In this document: positions 53,133 through 61,541 of the stretch, piece after piece
How the letters are laid out: each line of letters begins with the position of its first letter
Position numbering within the stretch: position 1 is the stretch's first letter
DNA from: CAZPHU01 sp964419255
GTDB taxonomy: Bacteria; Fibrobacterota; Chitinivibrionia; Chitinivibrionales; CAYFVL01
Direction: 5' to 3'
NCBI GenBank assembly: GCA_964419255.1
Contig: CAYQOU010000001.1
Coordinates: forward strand, 62,001-126,000
Length of the DNA: 64,000 nt
Notes under the pieces: generated by a model
Databases searched by the model: none
What the model was told of the DNA's origin: nothing
Seen by the model: only the letters and a program-made list of their open reading frames with translations
Program-made: the position numbers and the translations under genes

Positions 53133-53567
53133 CTATTCGACTTCCAGGGTTATCGGCGTGTCCTTTTCCACATTATCAGAAATCGGACAACGTTTATCAA
53201 CCTCCCTGAGAAACTCGATCTTCTCTTCTCTCGTCATATCTGCATCGATTCTGGCAATAACTCTGATCCGCTGAAAACCGGCTCTATTCTCGGTGCTTTG
53301 CCCAAGCAGAGTGGATGTATCAAGTTCACCGGTAACCCGTACATCCATGCCCCTCAACTCGATCCGTCTCTGATTTGCGATGATTCTGCCCAACGTACAA
53401 AAACAGCCACCGAGAGAGAAAAAAAGGTACTCCAGCGGAGATGGACCGGCATCTTTGCCCCCACCAACCAGTGACTGGTCGGCCACCAGCTCATGGTTTC
53501 TGATTTTGCTGTCGATTCGAAACGCATCTCCCATTTTCATCGATACATCGACTTTTTTCATTGCCAT
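53133..53567 (-). CDS. OsmC/Ohr-family protein
   Basis: This 144-residue OsmC-like protein has the domain-swapped dimer family's two reactive cysteines, in SPLEYLFFSLGGCFCTLGRI and DKRCPISDNVEKDTPI. Family members reduce organic hydroperoxides or bind unknown thiols. Ohr/OsmC normally have one Cys in the first motif; here C-F-C gives two. AAGGAG precedes ATG 53567 at 7 nt. It lies between the Lrp-like domain gene and the glutamate-receptor gene, all read in the same direction. Confidence 0.85.
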   Translation of the reverse strand: MAMKKVDVSMKMGDAFRIDSKIRNHELVADQSLVGGGKDAGPSPLEYLFFSLGGCFCTLGRIIANQRRIELRGMDVRVTGELDTSTLLGQSTENRAGFQRIRVIARIDADMTREEKIEFLREVDKRCPISDNVEKDTPITLEVE

Positions 53568-53578
53568 AACCAAACTCC

Positions 53579-53863
53579 TTAATCTTCTTCCAGGCCTATC
53601 GAAAACATATTCTCAAGATCATGTCTCGAATAAGCTCTGAATGCCAACATTGTCTCTGTTTTTTGAATGCCCCGAATCTTTACCATCTGATTTGTCACGA
53701 CATCAGAGAGCATCTCGTTGGATTTTACCCTGATAATTGCAATCAGATCGTACCGACCACCAACCGAGTAGACTTCCGAAACGCCCTGAGTATCTGCCAG
53801 CGCAGCTGCTACGTCATTAATAACATCGCGCTCAACATTCAACAGAACAAAAGCTGTAACCAT
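53579..53863 (-). CDS. Stand-alone Lrp/AsnC ligand-binding (RAM) domain protein
   Basis: This 94-residue protein consists only of the alpha/beta effector domain of Lrp/AsnC regulators: VTAFVLLNVERDVINDVAAA, VSEVYSVGGRYDLIAIIRVK and IRGIQKTETMLAFRAYSRHD. There is no helix-turn-helix. Such stand-alone domains oligomerise and bind amino acids, and can modulate full-length partners. It ends 11 nt before the OsmC start, so the two are co-transcribed. The effector is unknown. Confidence 0.88.
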   Translation of the reverse strand: MVTAFVLLNVERDVINDVAAALADTQGVSEVYSVGGRYDLIAIIRVKSNEMLSDVVTNQMVKIRGIQKTETMLAFRAYSRHDLENMFSIGLEED

Positions 53864-54046
53864 GTGTTATTCCTTTCTTCCTGAAAACAAGGAAAGTCCT
53901 GTTGGAACAAAATAGCACATGTTACCCTTGATAGCCATCTCTTTGTATTCTCATCATTTCAACCGGAATCCTCCTTTGTGAATGGAAAGAAGGATAGCAA
54001 GCAATTAGGATACCGGATTATGAAAAAAGCTTAAAAACCGAGACTA

Positions 54047-54544
54047 TCAGCGCGATGCTAACTGCCGGAGCTGTTTAGGTTGAAGCAGCCAATCCAGACG
54101 AGCCTCTGCTCTTGCCGGTTTGCCGGCAAAGCTGCATCTGCAGGCTGCGGCCTTTTTAAACAGAATATTCAGGTCATGCGAATCGGTGCAAAACACGGAA
54201 GCGGCCTCCGCCACATTCGGCATATGACTGACAAGCATGATGCATTTTTCCGTGCGGTGAGAAAGCCACCGGATAATCTGTTCGGGGGTACCACGGGGGG
54301 CAAGCGCACTGGTGGTACTGAGAGGTATGAAAGAGGAGAGCACCTGACTGATAATCTCGGCAGTCTGCATCGCACGTGTCAGAGGACTTGAACAAATCAG
54401 ATCAGGGCGCACGCCCAAAGCTCCAAGTCCCTGTGCCGCACGTACGGTCTTCAACTTACCTTCTTTGGTGAGCCACCGTTTCTCGTCATTTTCGACTTCG
54501 GATCTGTTAACGGCAATTCCGTGGCGTACTAAGATGATATCCAT
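54047..54544 (-). CDS. sixA: Phosphohistidine phosphatase SixA
   Basis: This 165-residue histidine-phosphatase-superfamily protein opens with MDIILVRHGIAVNRSE, carrying the catalytic RHG. It continues with RWLTKEGKLKTVRAAQGLGA, LICSSPLTRAMQTAEIIS and IMLVSHMPNVAEAASVF, with the second catalytic His. SixA dephosphorylates phosphohistidine on histidine-kinase or PTS proteins. ATG 54544 is chosen because it starts at the conserved beta strand; 12 upstream codons are open. It follows ppk by about 80 nt in a ppx-ppk-sixA order, found in many genomes. Confidence 0.9.
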   Translation of the reverse strand: MDIILVRHGIAVNRSEVENDEKRWLTKEGKLKTVRAAQGLGALGVRPDLICSSPLTRAMQTAEIISQVLSSFIPLSTTSALAPRGTPEQIIRWLSHRTEKCIMLVSHMPNVAEAASVFCTDSHDLNILFKKAAACRCSFAGKPARAEARLDWLLQPKQLRQLASR

Positions 54545-54624
54545 GTTTATTTCTTTCCGAAAAAATACATTAGCCATCAAAGGTCAAGGACTCGTTTGAT
54601 AAGCCTTTTAAGGGTTGCCGCTTA

Positions 54625-56739
54625 CTACTCCACTTCCTGTTCAGAAGGTCTGTATGGTTCGAACACCGTTTTGCGACGTTGCTGCATTTTTCTGACCGCC
54701 TCTACCGATCGCAGGTACAGCTGCTCCTGACTTCTGAGCGGCTTGCGTCTTCCCGTGGGCTTTACACGTTCATAATGACCGTCGGGCATCAGTTTGCGGG
54801 CTTTGACGGTATCGTTGAAGTAGGTGTGGAGAATATCTATAAGCTGATTTTTCAGATGGTTTTCCAGTACAGGGGTCATAAGCTCGACCCGACGATCCAG
54901 ATTTCTGGGCATCCAGTCGGCGCTGGTGATCCAGGTTTTTTCTTCACCACCGTGATAGAAGTAGAAAATTCTGCTGTGTTCCAGAAAACGATCTATGATG
55001 CTTGTAACGGTTATATTTTCGCTGAGATTCTTAATTCCGGGACGCAGACAGCAGATCCCCCGGATATTGAGCATGATCCGAACGCCGGCCTGTGATGCTT
55101 CATATAGCGCATCGATGAGGGTGACATCGACCAGCGAGTTCATCTTGGCCATAATCAGAGCTTTCTGTCCGTGTCGCTTACGCTCGATTTCATCGGCTAT
55201 CAACCCCAAGAGCTCCTCACGAAGCCCCAGTGGTGCTGCAACCAGCTTGTAATAGCTCTTCGGCTGAGAGTAGCCGGTGATGGAGTTGAAAAACGCAGAA
55301 GCATCCGAAGCAAGTTTTTCATCTTTGGTCATGTAGCTGATATCGCTGTATAGCCGGGCCGTAGATTCGTTATAATTGCCGGTGCCAAAATGCAGATAAC
55401 GCACGATGCCGCTTGGCTCCCGACGGACAATAAGCATCAGCTTTGCATGCGTCTTGAGCCCTTTTACGCCATAGATAACCTGTATTCCCGACTGCTCAAG
55501 TTCCCTGGCCCATTCGATGTTTTGTGCTTCATCAAAACGCGCCTTAAGCTCGACTATGACGGTAACATATTTTCCTTTCTGTGCCGCATCTTTCAGCGCG
55601 TCGATAATAGGGCTTTTCTTGCTTGTCCTATATAGAATCTGTTTGATTGCTAAAACATCAGGATCATCCGCCGCTTCCTGCAACAGCTTTATGACCGGTT
55701 CGAAACTGTCATACGGGTGATTGAGCAGGATGGGGTGTTTTTTTAAGGTAGTAAACAGACTGGTGCGTAAATCCGCCTGTGGTGAGCTTTGTGGAGGCCA
55801 CGATTCATATCTGAGATGCTCATACCCTGGGATAGAAAGAAGCCCCATCAAATCCGAAAGCTGCAAAGGACCGGGCAGGTGATAGATGTCATCTTCTGAA
55901 ACGTTTAGCAGCCTTTTCAGAAAAGAAAGAGTCACCGAGGAGACAGAATCTTTAATTTCGAGTCTGACGCAGGCGCTTTCCTTACGCTGATCCAACACCT
56001 CTTCCATTTGCAGAAGCAGGTCTGACGCATAATCTTCACGAACCGCCATATCCGCATTACGTGTAATGCGAAACGGTATACATTCTGCAATCTTCTCTCC
56101 GGAGAATAGATGCTTGATATGACGGCAGATGATTTCTTCCAGAAAGACAAAGCTATATCCGTTTTCCTGAGGTACACCGATGAATCGCTCCAGAGAACTG
56201 CCCACCGGTACAATCGCAAACCGTGGACGCATGCTTTTGGATCGAGGACTTAGCCGAACGATACAGTTGAGTCCAAGATTTTTCAGAAGCGGGAGAGGGA
56301 AGTCCAGCTCCACTGCCATGGGAGTAACTATCGGGTAAATCTCGGTTTCGAAAACCTGTTGAACGTGTACCAATTGACGCTGGTTGAGTGAATCTGTGCC
56401 CGTGTATGAGATCTTTTCGGCTCCTAAGGCAGTGAAAAGCCTTCTTAAACATTCGTATTGACGTATGACAAGCGCCCGAACTTTCTTACTGATGGCGCTC
56501 AGCTGTGATGTCGGACTCATTCCAGCCGCATCGTTTCTGGTGACACCCTCTGCTACGAGCTGATGAAGACTTCCCACTCGTACCATGAAAAATTCATCCA
56601 GATTGCTGCCCGTTATGGCAAGAAATTTTGCCCGCTCAAGAAGCGGGATGGTTTCATCTTCGGCCTCTTCAAGTACTCTGATGTTAAATTCGAGCCAGCT
56701 TAATTCACGATTGATATACGACGGTCTTTTAATAGGCAT
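54625..56739 (-). CDS. ppk: Polyphosphate kinase 1
   Basis: This 704-residue enzyme reversibly makes polyphosphate from ATP. The N-terminus is YINRELSWLEFNIRVLEEAE, followed by ITGSNLDEFFMVRVG and PYDSFEPVIKLLQEAADDPD. The two phospholipase-D-like active-site histidines lie in YGVKGLKTHAKLMLIVRRE and FLEHSRIFYFYHGGEEK, with LHFGTGNYNESTARLYSDIS between. Length is normal. It overlaps no neighbour but lies 17 nt after ppx, so kinase and exopolyphosphatase are made from one message. Confidence 0.96.
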   Translation of the reverse strand: MPIKRPSYINRELSWLEFNIRVLEEAEDETIPLLERAKFLAITGSNLDEFFMVRVGSLHQLVAEGVTRNDAAGMSPTSQLSAISKKVRALVIRQYECLRRLFTALGAEKISYTGTDSLNQRQLVHVQQVFETEIYPIVTPMAVELDFPLPLLKNLGLNCIVRLSPRSKSMRPRFAIVPVGSSLERFIGVPQENGYSFVFLEEIICRHIKHLFSGEKIAECIPFRITRNADMAVREDYASDLLLQMEEVLDQRKESACVRLEIKDSVSSVTLSFLKRLLNVSEDDIYHLPGPLQLSDLMGLLSIPGYEHLRYESWPPQSSPQADLRTSLFTTLKKHPILLNHPYDSFEPVIKLLQEAADDPDVLAIKQILYRTSKKSPIIDALKDAAQKGKYVTVIVELKARFDEAQNIEWARELEQSGIQVIYGVKGLKTHAKLMLIVRREPSGIVRYLHFGTGNYNESTARLYSDISYMTKDEKLASDASAFFNSITGYSQPKSYYKLVAAPLGLREELLGLIADEIERKRHGQKALIMAKMNSLVDVTLIDALYEASQAGVRIMLNIRGICCLRPGIKNLSENITVTSIIDRFLEHSRIFYFYHGGEEKTWITSADWMPRNLDRRVELMTPVLENHLKNQLIDILHTYFNDTVKARKLMPDGHYERVKPTGRRKPLRSQEQLYLRSVEAVRKMQQRRKTVFEPYRPSEQEVE

Positions 56740-56756
56740 CTTTTTTTCTCTTCCGG

Positions 56757-58355
56757 TTATTCTCTGGTATGCGAAGGAACAAGGATTATCTCCTTTCCGA
56801 AAATCTGCTCGTACAAGCCTCCCTTTTCAAAAAGAGACAGTTTTTCAAGCGAAAGGTCTACGGCATCCTTGACGCCTATAACCAGTCTGTTTGTTTTGAG
56901 AGTAATTTCCAGATCCTGTATCCTTTGTGAATAACTGCAATCCAGAGCATCGGCTATGCGAAGAATCGCAGCCATTTTTGCCACCGAAATACGGCTTTGC
57001 CGGTCCAACATATTGTAGCCTTCATGAGACGGGAGCGGCATGGCATGCGAGTGGTAGCGGGCTACGAGCGCCGTTAGAAATAAATCGTGGGTGCCCAGTC
57101 CAAAGAGTTCGCTGTTCTGGATCAGGTACATCGAATGTTTATGATGGCTTCTGTTGCTGATAAACAGGCCGATCTCATGGAGGATTGCGGCCACCACCAG
57201 GATAAGTTCGTATCGGGAAGAAAGCTGATGTTCGGGGGCCAGTTCTCTGAAAAGATTACGGCTCAGGGATGCGACATGCTGGGCATGAGACTGATCGAAT
57301 TCATACTTTTTCCCCAGCTCAAGTGCAGAATGGATTATCTGCTCCTGAAACTCCATCGTCAGGCTCCTGCCGAGCGCCAGCTCACCCACAATACCTTCCC
57401 GCATCGTAACCGGCGCAACATAGAGCATGCGCAGTTTCATGCCTTCGGCTATTCGCACGTAAGAAAGAAGTGCCGGGCCGAGTGTTTCGGCGGATGCATA
57501 GGTTATCTTGTATCGATGTACAATATCATCCACCGAAAGCTTGATAATTCGGGAAGTGAAATTAGCCAATGAGCGCAGGGGAATGCGGGCGATCTGACTG
57601 CGGTCCCACCCGGGCAGCAGGTGGTTGGCGGCGAACCGGGCATCTCCACCCATTATGAGAAGAATTGTTCCAGTACCCGATGTTATATCCTTGCGTATAT
57701 GCTCAACCGTTCGGTGGATCTGGTTTTCCATAGCCTCCAGCAGGCCCACATCCGAGACTCCGATCTCCTCAAGCTGCTCACGCATGCGAAAAGCGCCCAG
57801 GCGGTATGAGTGGCTGGAGGTGACCCGTTTGTTTTTTACAACCAGAAGCTCGGTGCTCCCTCCACCAACCTCCAGTATGATTGTATTCTTTCCCGCTATT
57901 TGGGAATTCGATTCCATAAAACCCAGAACGCTCAGATAAGTAAACCTGTTTACCTCCGAAACATCTATCGGCTCCGCACTAATACCGGTGGCGATATAAA
58001 GGCGATCCAAAAACGCCTCTCTGTTAGTCGCTTCCCGTACGGCGCTGGTGGCAACCGTGCGCATGTGGGACGGTGAGGTGATTCCATACTCGTTGAGGAT
58101 CCGGGAAAAACTCTTCAGCGCGAATACGCACTCTTCGGTAGTGGCTCTACTGATATACCCCCGGGTAAAGGTATCCCTTCCGATGGTCACTTCCTGCTGC
58201 AATGATTCCAGTGTTTGCACCTGACCCGAATCATCGACCTGCGAAATTACCATGCGCATGGAGGTGCTGCCGATGTCAATTACCGCGATAGGGGCGCTTG
58301 AGCCCTGCTCTTGTGGCAACGAAATGTTGGTTTGGTTTGTCGTAATGTTTTTCAT
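56757..58355 (-). CDS. ppx: Exopolyphosphatase / guanosine pentaphosphatase family (Ppx/GppA)
   Basis: This 532-residue protein has an actin-like N-terminal half: IAVIDIGSTSMRMVISQVDD, MRTVATSAVREATNREAFLD, NTIILEVGGGSTELLVVKNK and GTILLIMGGDARFA. A C-terminal HD-like domain contains ILHEIGLFISNRSHHKHSMY. It hydrolyses terminal phosphate from polyphosphate and possibly pppGpp. ATG 58355 is preferred; an upstream GTG at 58379 would add eight residues encoded inside a family-A repeat. It sits immediately upstream of ppk. Confidence 0.93.
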   Translation of the reverse strand: MKNITTNQTNISLPQEQGSSAPIAVIDIGSTSMRMVISQVDDSGQVQTLESLQQEVTIGRDTFTRGYISRATTEECVFALKSFSRILNEYGITSPSHMRTVATSAVREATNREAFLDRLYIATGISAEPIDVSEVNRFTYLSVLGFMESNSQIAGKNTIILEVGGGSTELLVVKNKRVTSSHSYRLGAFRMREQLEEIGVSDVGLLEAMENQIHRTVEHIRKDITSGTGTILLIMGGDARFAANHLLPGWDRSQIARIPLRSLANFTSRIIKLSVDDIVHRYKITYASAETLGPALLSYVRIAEGMKLRMLYVAPVTMREGIVGELALGRSLTMEFQEQIIHSALELGKKYEFDQSHAQHVASLSRNLFRELAPEHQLSSRYELILVVAAILHEIGLFISNRSHHKHSMYLIQNSELFGLGTHDLFLTALVARYHSHAMPLPSHEGYNMLDRQSRISVAKMAAILRIADALDCSYSQRIQDLEITLKTNRLVIGVKDAVDLSLEKLSLFEKGGLYEQIFGKEIILVPSHTRE

Positions 58356-58359
58356 CGTA

Positions 58360-58507
58360 TTAGATTCTTTATCTGACACCTGTTCTCCATATTCCGTCCT
58401 CCCGCTGAAGCGGGGTGGGACGGGAGAATTTGCAAAGACGCCTCTTATGTACCCATGTGTTTCTGTTAGCTAATCGCCTGATCTTTGTTTTTCCGGTTCT
58501 GCCGGAC
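58360..58507 (+). repeat. Family-A repeat overlapping the ROK gene end and ppx upstream region
   Basis: It begins TTAGATTCTTTATCTGACAC, has the CCCGCTgaAGCGGG hairpin enclosed by CCGTC/GACGG, and ends TGATCTTTGTTTTTCCGGTT CTGCCGGAC. The right 42 bases code, on the minus strand, for the last residues and stop codon of the ROK kinase. The left end reaches to within a few bases of the ppx start. Confidence 0.85.
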
Positions 58508-59518
58508 TCGGGACGGCTCAAGTGAATTGATTGCCCAGGCTGCAGCACCGGTACAGGTGGCATAATCTCCCAATTGTGCCACAACAACCTCAAAACTATC
58601 GCTAAATGAAGGCATAACCCTTTTTCGTGCGGTCTCCTCTACAACCTCTCTGAAAATATCGGGCATCGATTCCACCAGCCCTCCTCCCAGAAGCACAACA
58701 TCAGGGGCGAGCATGTTTATAGCCACCGATACCCCTATACCCAGCCATTGAGCTGCTTCCCGAACAATCTGCTCGATGGCAGAATCTCCGGCCTCGATAG
58801 AGGCAGCCAGAGCGCCGCTTCTGATATTTCTGATGTCGGTACCGGAGATTTCCATCAAATGAGGAGCTTCACCTCGATATACCGCCTTGGCAGCCGAGGC
58901 TGCGATAGCAAGACGGGATGCGATCGCCTCAAGACATCCGCGCTGACCGCAGCCGCAAAGTGGTCCCTCCGGCTGGAGCTGAATGTGGCCTATCTCCAGG
59001 CAGGAATTTCTTTTTCCCCGGATAATATCACCTTCGTAGATGCATCCGCCACCGATACCGGTTCCCGGGAAAATTCCCACGACGCATCGTGCCTTTCGAG
59101 CCGCTCCCAATCGGTATTCACCATAAACTCCGGCATCAACATCGTTTATTATTGTAACCGCACAGTTAAACACTTTGTGCAGCCGCTGCCGGATACGGAC
59201 GTTTTTCCATCCAAGGTTGGGTGCATCGAGAATGACACCCCGGTCCAGATCAAGCAAACCGGGAATAGCCATGCCTATACCGGTGAGTCTTTGGTAATCA
59301 ATGCCTGCTTCTTCGAGTGCAGCCTTGATTGTCGCTATTACTCTCTCCAGGCCAACCTTGACGCCTTCAAACGCTTTTGTCTTTTTTCGTTTCTTAGCAA
59401 TAAGATTGAGCTTGGAGTCATAGACGGCAGCCATCATCTTTGTACCCCCAAGGTCAAAACCGATCCAGATCGAGTTCTGGGGGGCATTTCTGGTCTTTTT
59501 CGCTGGTTGAGCAGGCAT
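58466..59518 (-). CDS. ROK-family sugar kinase (glucokinase-like)
   Basis: This 350-residue ROK protein lacks the DNA-binding domain of ROK repressors and is therefore probably a kinase. It has the ATP phosphate loop IGFDLGGTKMMAAVYD, the sugar-binding IINDVDAGVYGEYRLGAARK, the GTGIGGGCIY loop and the zinc-binding GHIQLQPEGPLCGCGQRGCL with its Cys triad. It probably phosphorylates glucose or a related hexose in the cytosol. Its last 14 or so codons (RVRQNRKNKDQAIS) lie in a family-A repeat, so the basic tail may be acquired rather than ancestral. Confidence 0.9.
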   Translation of the reverse strand: MPAQPAKKTRNAPQNSIWIGFDLGGTKMMAAVYDSKLNLIAKKRKKTKAFEGVKVGLERVIATIKAALEEAGIDYQRLTGIGMAIPGLLDLDRGVILDAPNLGWKNVRIRQRLHKVFNCAVTIINDVDAGVYGEYRLGAARKARCVVGIFPGTGIGGGCIYEGDIIRGKRNSCLEIGHIQLQPEGPLCGCGQRGCLEAIASRLAIAASAAKAVYRGEAPHLMEISGTDIRNIRSGALAASIEAGDSAIEQIVREAAQWLGIGVSVAINMLAPDVVLLGGGLVESMPDIFREVVEETARKRVMPSFSDSFEVVVAQLGDYATCTGAAAWAINSLEPSRVRQNRKNKDQAIS

Positions 59519-59594
59519 AAAACCACCACAATAGGAATAAGGAATGATAAATATAACTGATCTATCTACTCTGATATCAGAAGTTCATAGATAC

Positions 59595-59675
59595 CTTTTT
59601 TGACACCCTTTCTCCGTATCCGTCCCGCTTGCGGGACGAGACGGGAGGGAAAAGCACGTTAATTTGGTTTATCAG
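59595..59675 (+). repeat. Left-half family-A repeat
   Basis: It contains TTTTTTGACACCCTTTCTCC, GTATCCGTCCCGCttGCGGG ACGAGACGGGAGGGAAAAGC and ACGTTAAT. It matches the left half of the family, including hairpin and AGCACG, but the terminal CCGGTTCTGCCGG hairpin is missing. It lies between the ROK kinase start and the acidic lipoprotein terminator. Confidence 0.8.
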
Positions 59676-59733
59676 GCTTACGCACCGAGACACCGAATGG
59701 CTGATCAGTCAATATAACTCATTTCCCGGATAT

Positions 59734-59779
59734 AAAAAAAGCTTGTCAAAAAGGAATATTCATCCGCTTTGACAAGCTT
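59734..59779 (-). terminator. Rho-independent terminator of the acidic lipoprotein gene
   Basis: On the minus strand, AAGCTTGTCAAA and TTTGACAAGCTT form a perfect 12-bp stem followed by a run of T (seven A on the plus strand at 59734-59740). It lies 23 nt past the stop codon at 59802. Confidence 0.9.
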
Positions 59780-59801
59780 GCAAACATAAAAACAAGAAAT
59801 A

Positions 59802-60023
59802 TTATTCGGTAATTTCTTCTTCTGCTTCTTCTGCACCTTCCTCTGCTTCTTCACCAGCTTCTTCTGCTGCCTCTCCGGCTTCCTCTGCTGCTTCACCAGT
59901 CTCTTCACCAGCTTCTTCGGTCGTCTCCTGTGTTTCTTCGACTTGTCCCTGCTCACATCCAAGATAAGCTACTGAAAAAACGAAAACCGACAATACAACC
60001 AGAAGCTTTTTAAATATAGACAT
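59802..60023 (-). CDS. Small, extremely acidic Glu/Ala/Gly-repeat lipoprotein
   Basis: This 73-residue protein has a clear lipoprotein signal, KKLLVVLSVFVFSVAYLGC, with Cys23 as the lipidation site. The mature 50 residues are almost entirely Glu, Ala, Gly and Thr in a repeating pattern (GEAAEEAGEAAEEAGEEAEE). It contains no aromatic residues or Lys/Arg after the Cys. The negative charge suggests a helical or disordered periplasmic tether or cation binder; no family is recognised. TTAGGAGG precedes the ATG, and a strong terminator follows, so it is a well-formed single-gene unit, likely well expressed. Confidence 0.85.
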   Translation of the reverse strand: MSIFKKLLVVLSVFVFSVAYLGCEQGQVEETQETTEEAGEETGEAAEEAGEAAEEAGEEAEEGAEEAEEEITE

Positions 60024-60204
60024 GAAAACCTCCTAAATTAATGAAAATGACACAGATACTTTTATTCTGTAGCAATATAATCAAATGTCTGGTATGAAAC
60101 AACATTTTTGTGCACTTATCTGTGTAAAAAACAGGCAAAAAGGCACACGGGAAACGCTTTTGAGAAGAAAAATGAGAATTTTTTCCGTCTGGCTCATCCA
60201 CCAT

Positions 60205-60621
60205 TCAGGTTGTCTCCCTTGGTATAAGCTCTGACATCGAGGTGAGATTTTCCACGCTCATCGCACAGGCCTCCGCACAGGAAAGACAGAAGTCATATCG
60301 TTGGGAGTGCTCGTCACATTCGTTTCCACAGTTTCGAGCCGCCGTAACACAGGCATGCAGCTGCGCGCGCACAACTTCCCAGTCCGGCTCCGTTTGCCTG
60401 CCTACAACCGCGGTTGTTGCTTGCAGTATGTCGGCAGTGTCTTGACACAATCGTATGCAGTGGCGAAGTTCTCTGTTTTTTTCAAGTGCCAGGCAAGAGT
60501 CGATACATGCGTTGCAACTGACAAAACAATCGTTGAGAGAAACTATCGTTTTATGCAGCTGCGCATAATCGATGGTGGTCTCTTTTGGATGGGCACGTAA
60601 CGTGTGCTGACCCTGAGTCAT
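60205..60621 (-). CDS. Four-helix-bundle copper-storage-like protein (Csp/DUF326)
   Basis: This 138-residue protein has twelve cysteines in helical spacing: LNDCFVSCNACIDSCLALEK, RHCIRLCQ, LHACVTAARNCGNECDEHSQ and DFCLSCAEACAMSVEN. This pattern is that of the Csp/DUF326 family, in which the Cys line the core of a four-helix bundle and bind many Cu(I) ions. No signal peptide is visible, so it would be a cytosolic (Csp3-like) form. AAGGAGGAAG lies just before ATG 60621, ruling out the longer frame. No copper ATPase or regulator is adjacent. Confidence 0.9.
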   Translation of the reverse strand: MTQGQHTLRAHPKETTIDYAQLHKTIVSLNDCFVSCNACIDSCLALEKNRELRHCIRLCQDTADILQATTAVVGRQTEPDWEVVRAQLHACVTAARNCGNECDEHSQRYDFCLSCAEACAMSVENLTSMSELIPRETT

Positions 60622-61079
60622 GGCTTCCTCCTTCAAACCGCATGCATGCCAATGGATATGACATATGACCAATACTGCTGCTCTTTCCACAAGTGTCTAA
60701 ATCGTTTGTCTGCCACCTGTCCTCCTTATACCGTCTCGTCCCGGCTCATAGGGGGGGCCGGGAGCAAGAATAGCACGTTTTTCTGGTCGCAGCATTTACC
60801 CTGGTGTTCTTGTTTCCAGATTACTTGTTATCTATTACCCCTGATGTCTGCCTGACGATGATTATCCGGTTCTGCCGGACTTGGTATCAAACTCTCAGCA
60901 AAAATCGCACCGCGTATAAAAGTCGATCGTTAGACGTAGACATCGATACACTTGTCGGCCTGGAGAGAAGACTGCCTTTGATGCCTGGTCACCAGAGGAT
61001 CCGGTTTGCAGGTATCTTCTTACCCGTTTTTTGTGGACAGGGAAGGACTGAGCCGTGTTCAGCAAGAGAAGTCCGGCTG
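60622..61079. other. 458-bp non-coding region with a family-A repeat
   Basis: Apart from the family-A element (60699-60884) I see no feature. An open frame across 60804-61316 runs antisense to mgtC and through the repeat, with no protein-like composition. The stretch 60890-61079 has neither hairpins nor promoter-like motifs that I can support. Confidence 0.6.
60699..60884 (+). repeat. Longest family-A repeat
   Basis: It begins AAATCGTTTGTCTGCCACCT, has CCCGGCtcatagggggGCCG GG as a variant hairpin, then GAATAGCACGTTTTTCTGG, and ends ATTATCCGGTTCTGCCGGAC TTGG. The interval between AGCACG and the terminal hairpin is longer (about 90 bp) than in the other copies. Confidence 0.8.
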
Positions 61080-61541
61080 TTACTCGTTTTGAGATGGGCT
61101 GTCATGGGCTCCGATGCGTCTCTTGATGGTGCGAACGAAACGAAGTGTGATGAAATTGAGAGCGCTCAGAAGTATCGCAATCTCCCAACGTTGAAAAGCT
61201 ACTGCCATTCCTATCGCACCTGTGTTCCAGATGCTTGCGGCTGTGGCAGTTCCGGTGACCGAACCTGCCCCCTTGAGGATCGCTCCACCACCGATAAAGC
61301 CGATGCCGGTCATTAGTCCGTAAATGATACGAGCATAGGCTTCCGATGACTCCAGAACAGATATGCCGGTGATGAGATACCCGCAGGCTGCAACTGCCAC
61401 AAGAGGAAAGGTGCGCAGACCGGCGCTTCGAGAGGAGGTTTCCCGCTCCCATCCTATGGGGAAGGCAAGCGCATAGGCTATTACCATATGGTACAGGTTT
61501 GAAAAGATCTCTTTCCAATCAGAAAAAGGAAAATCATTCAT
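61080..61541 (-). CDS. MgtC/SapB-family membrane protein
   Basis: This 153-residue inner-membrane protein has about four to five helices and the MgtC N-terminal signature: MVIAYALAFPIGWERETSSR, SAGLRTFPLVAVAACGYLIT, YGLMTGIGFIGGGAILKGAG and GTATAASIWNTGAIGMAVAF. It lacks the C-terminal ACT-like domain of virulence MgtC, so it is the short housekeeping-type member, with uncertain function in Mg2+ or membrane-potential homeostasis. Its ATG overlaps the gmd stop codon (ATGA), an unusual pairing that implies co-expression. Confidence 0.92.
   Translation of the reverse strand: MNDFPFSDWKEIFSNLYHMVIAYALAFPIGWERETSSRSAGLRTFPLVAVAACGYLITGISVLESSEAYARIIYGLMTGIGFIGGGAILKGAGSVTGTATAASIWNTGAIGMAVAFQRWEIAILLSALNFITLRFVRTIKRRIGAHDSPSQNE

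Noticed and set aside
60804..61316. 170-codon plus-strand frame antisense to mgtC
   Set aside because: It begins inside a family-A repeat and is otherwise the complementary strand of the clearly coding mgtC gene.
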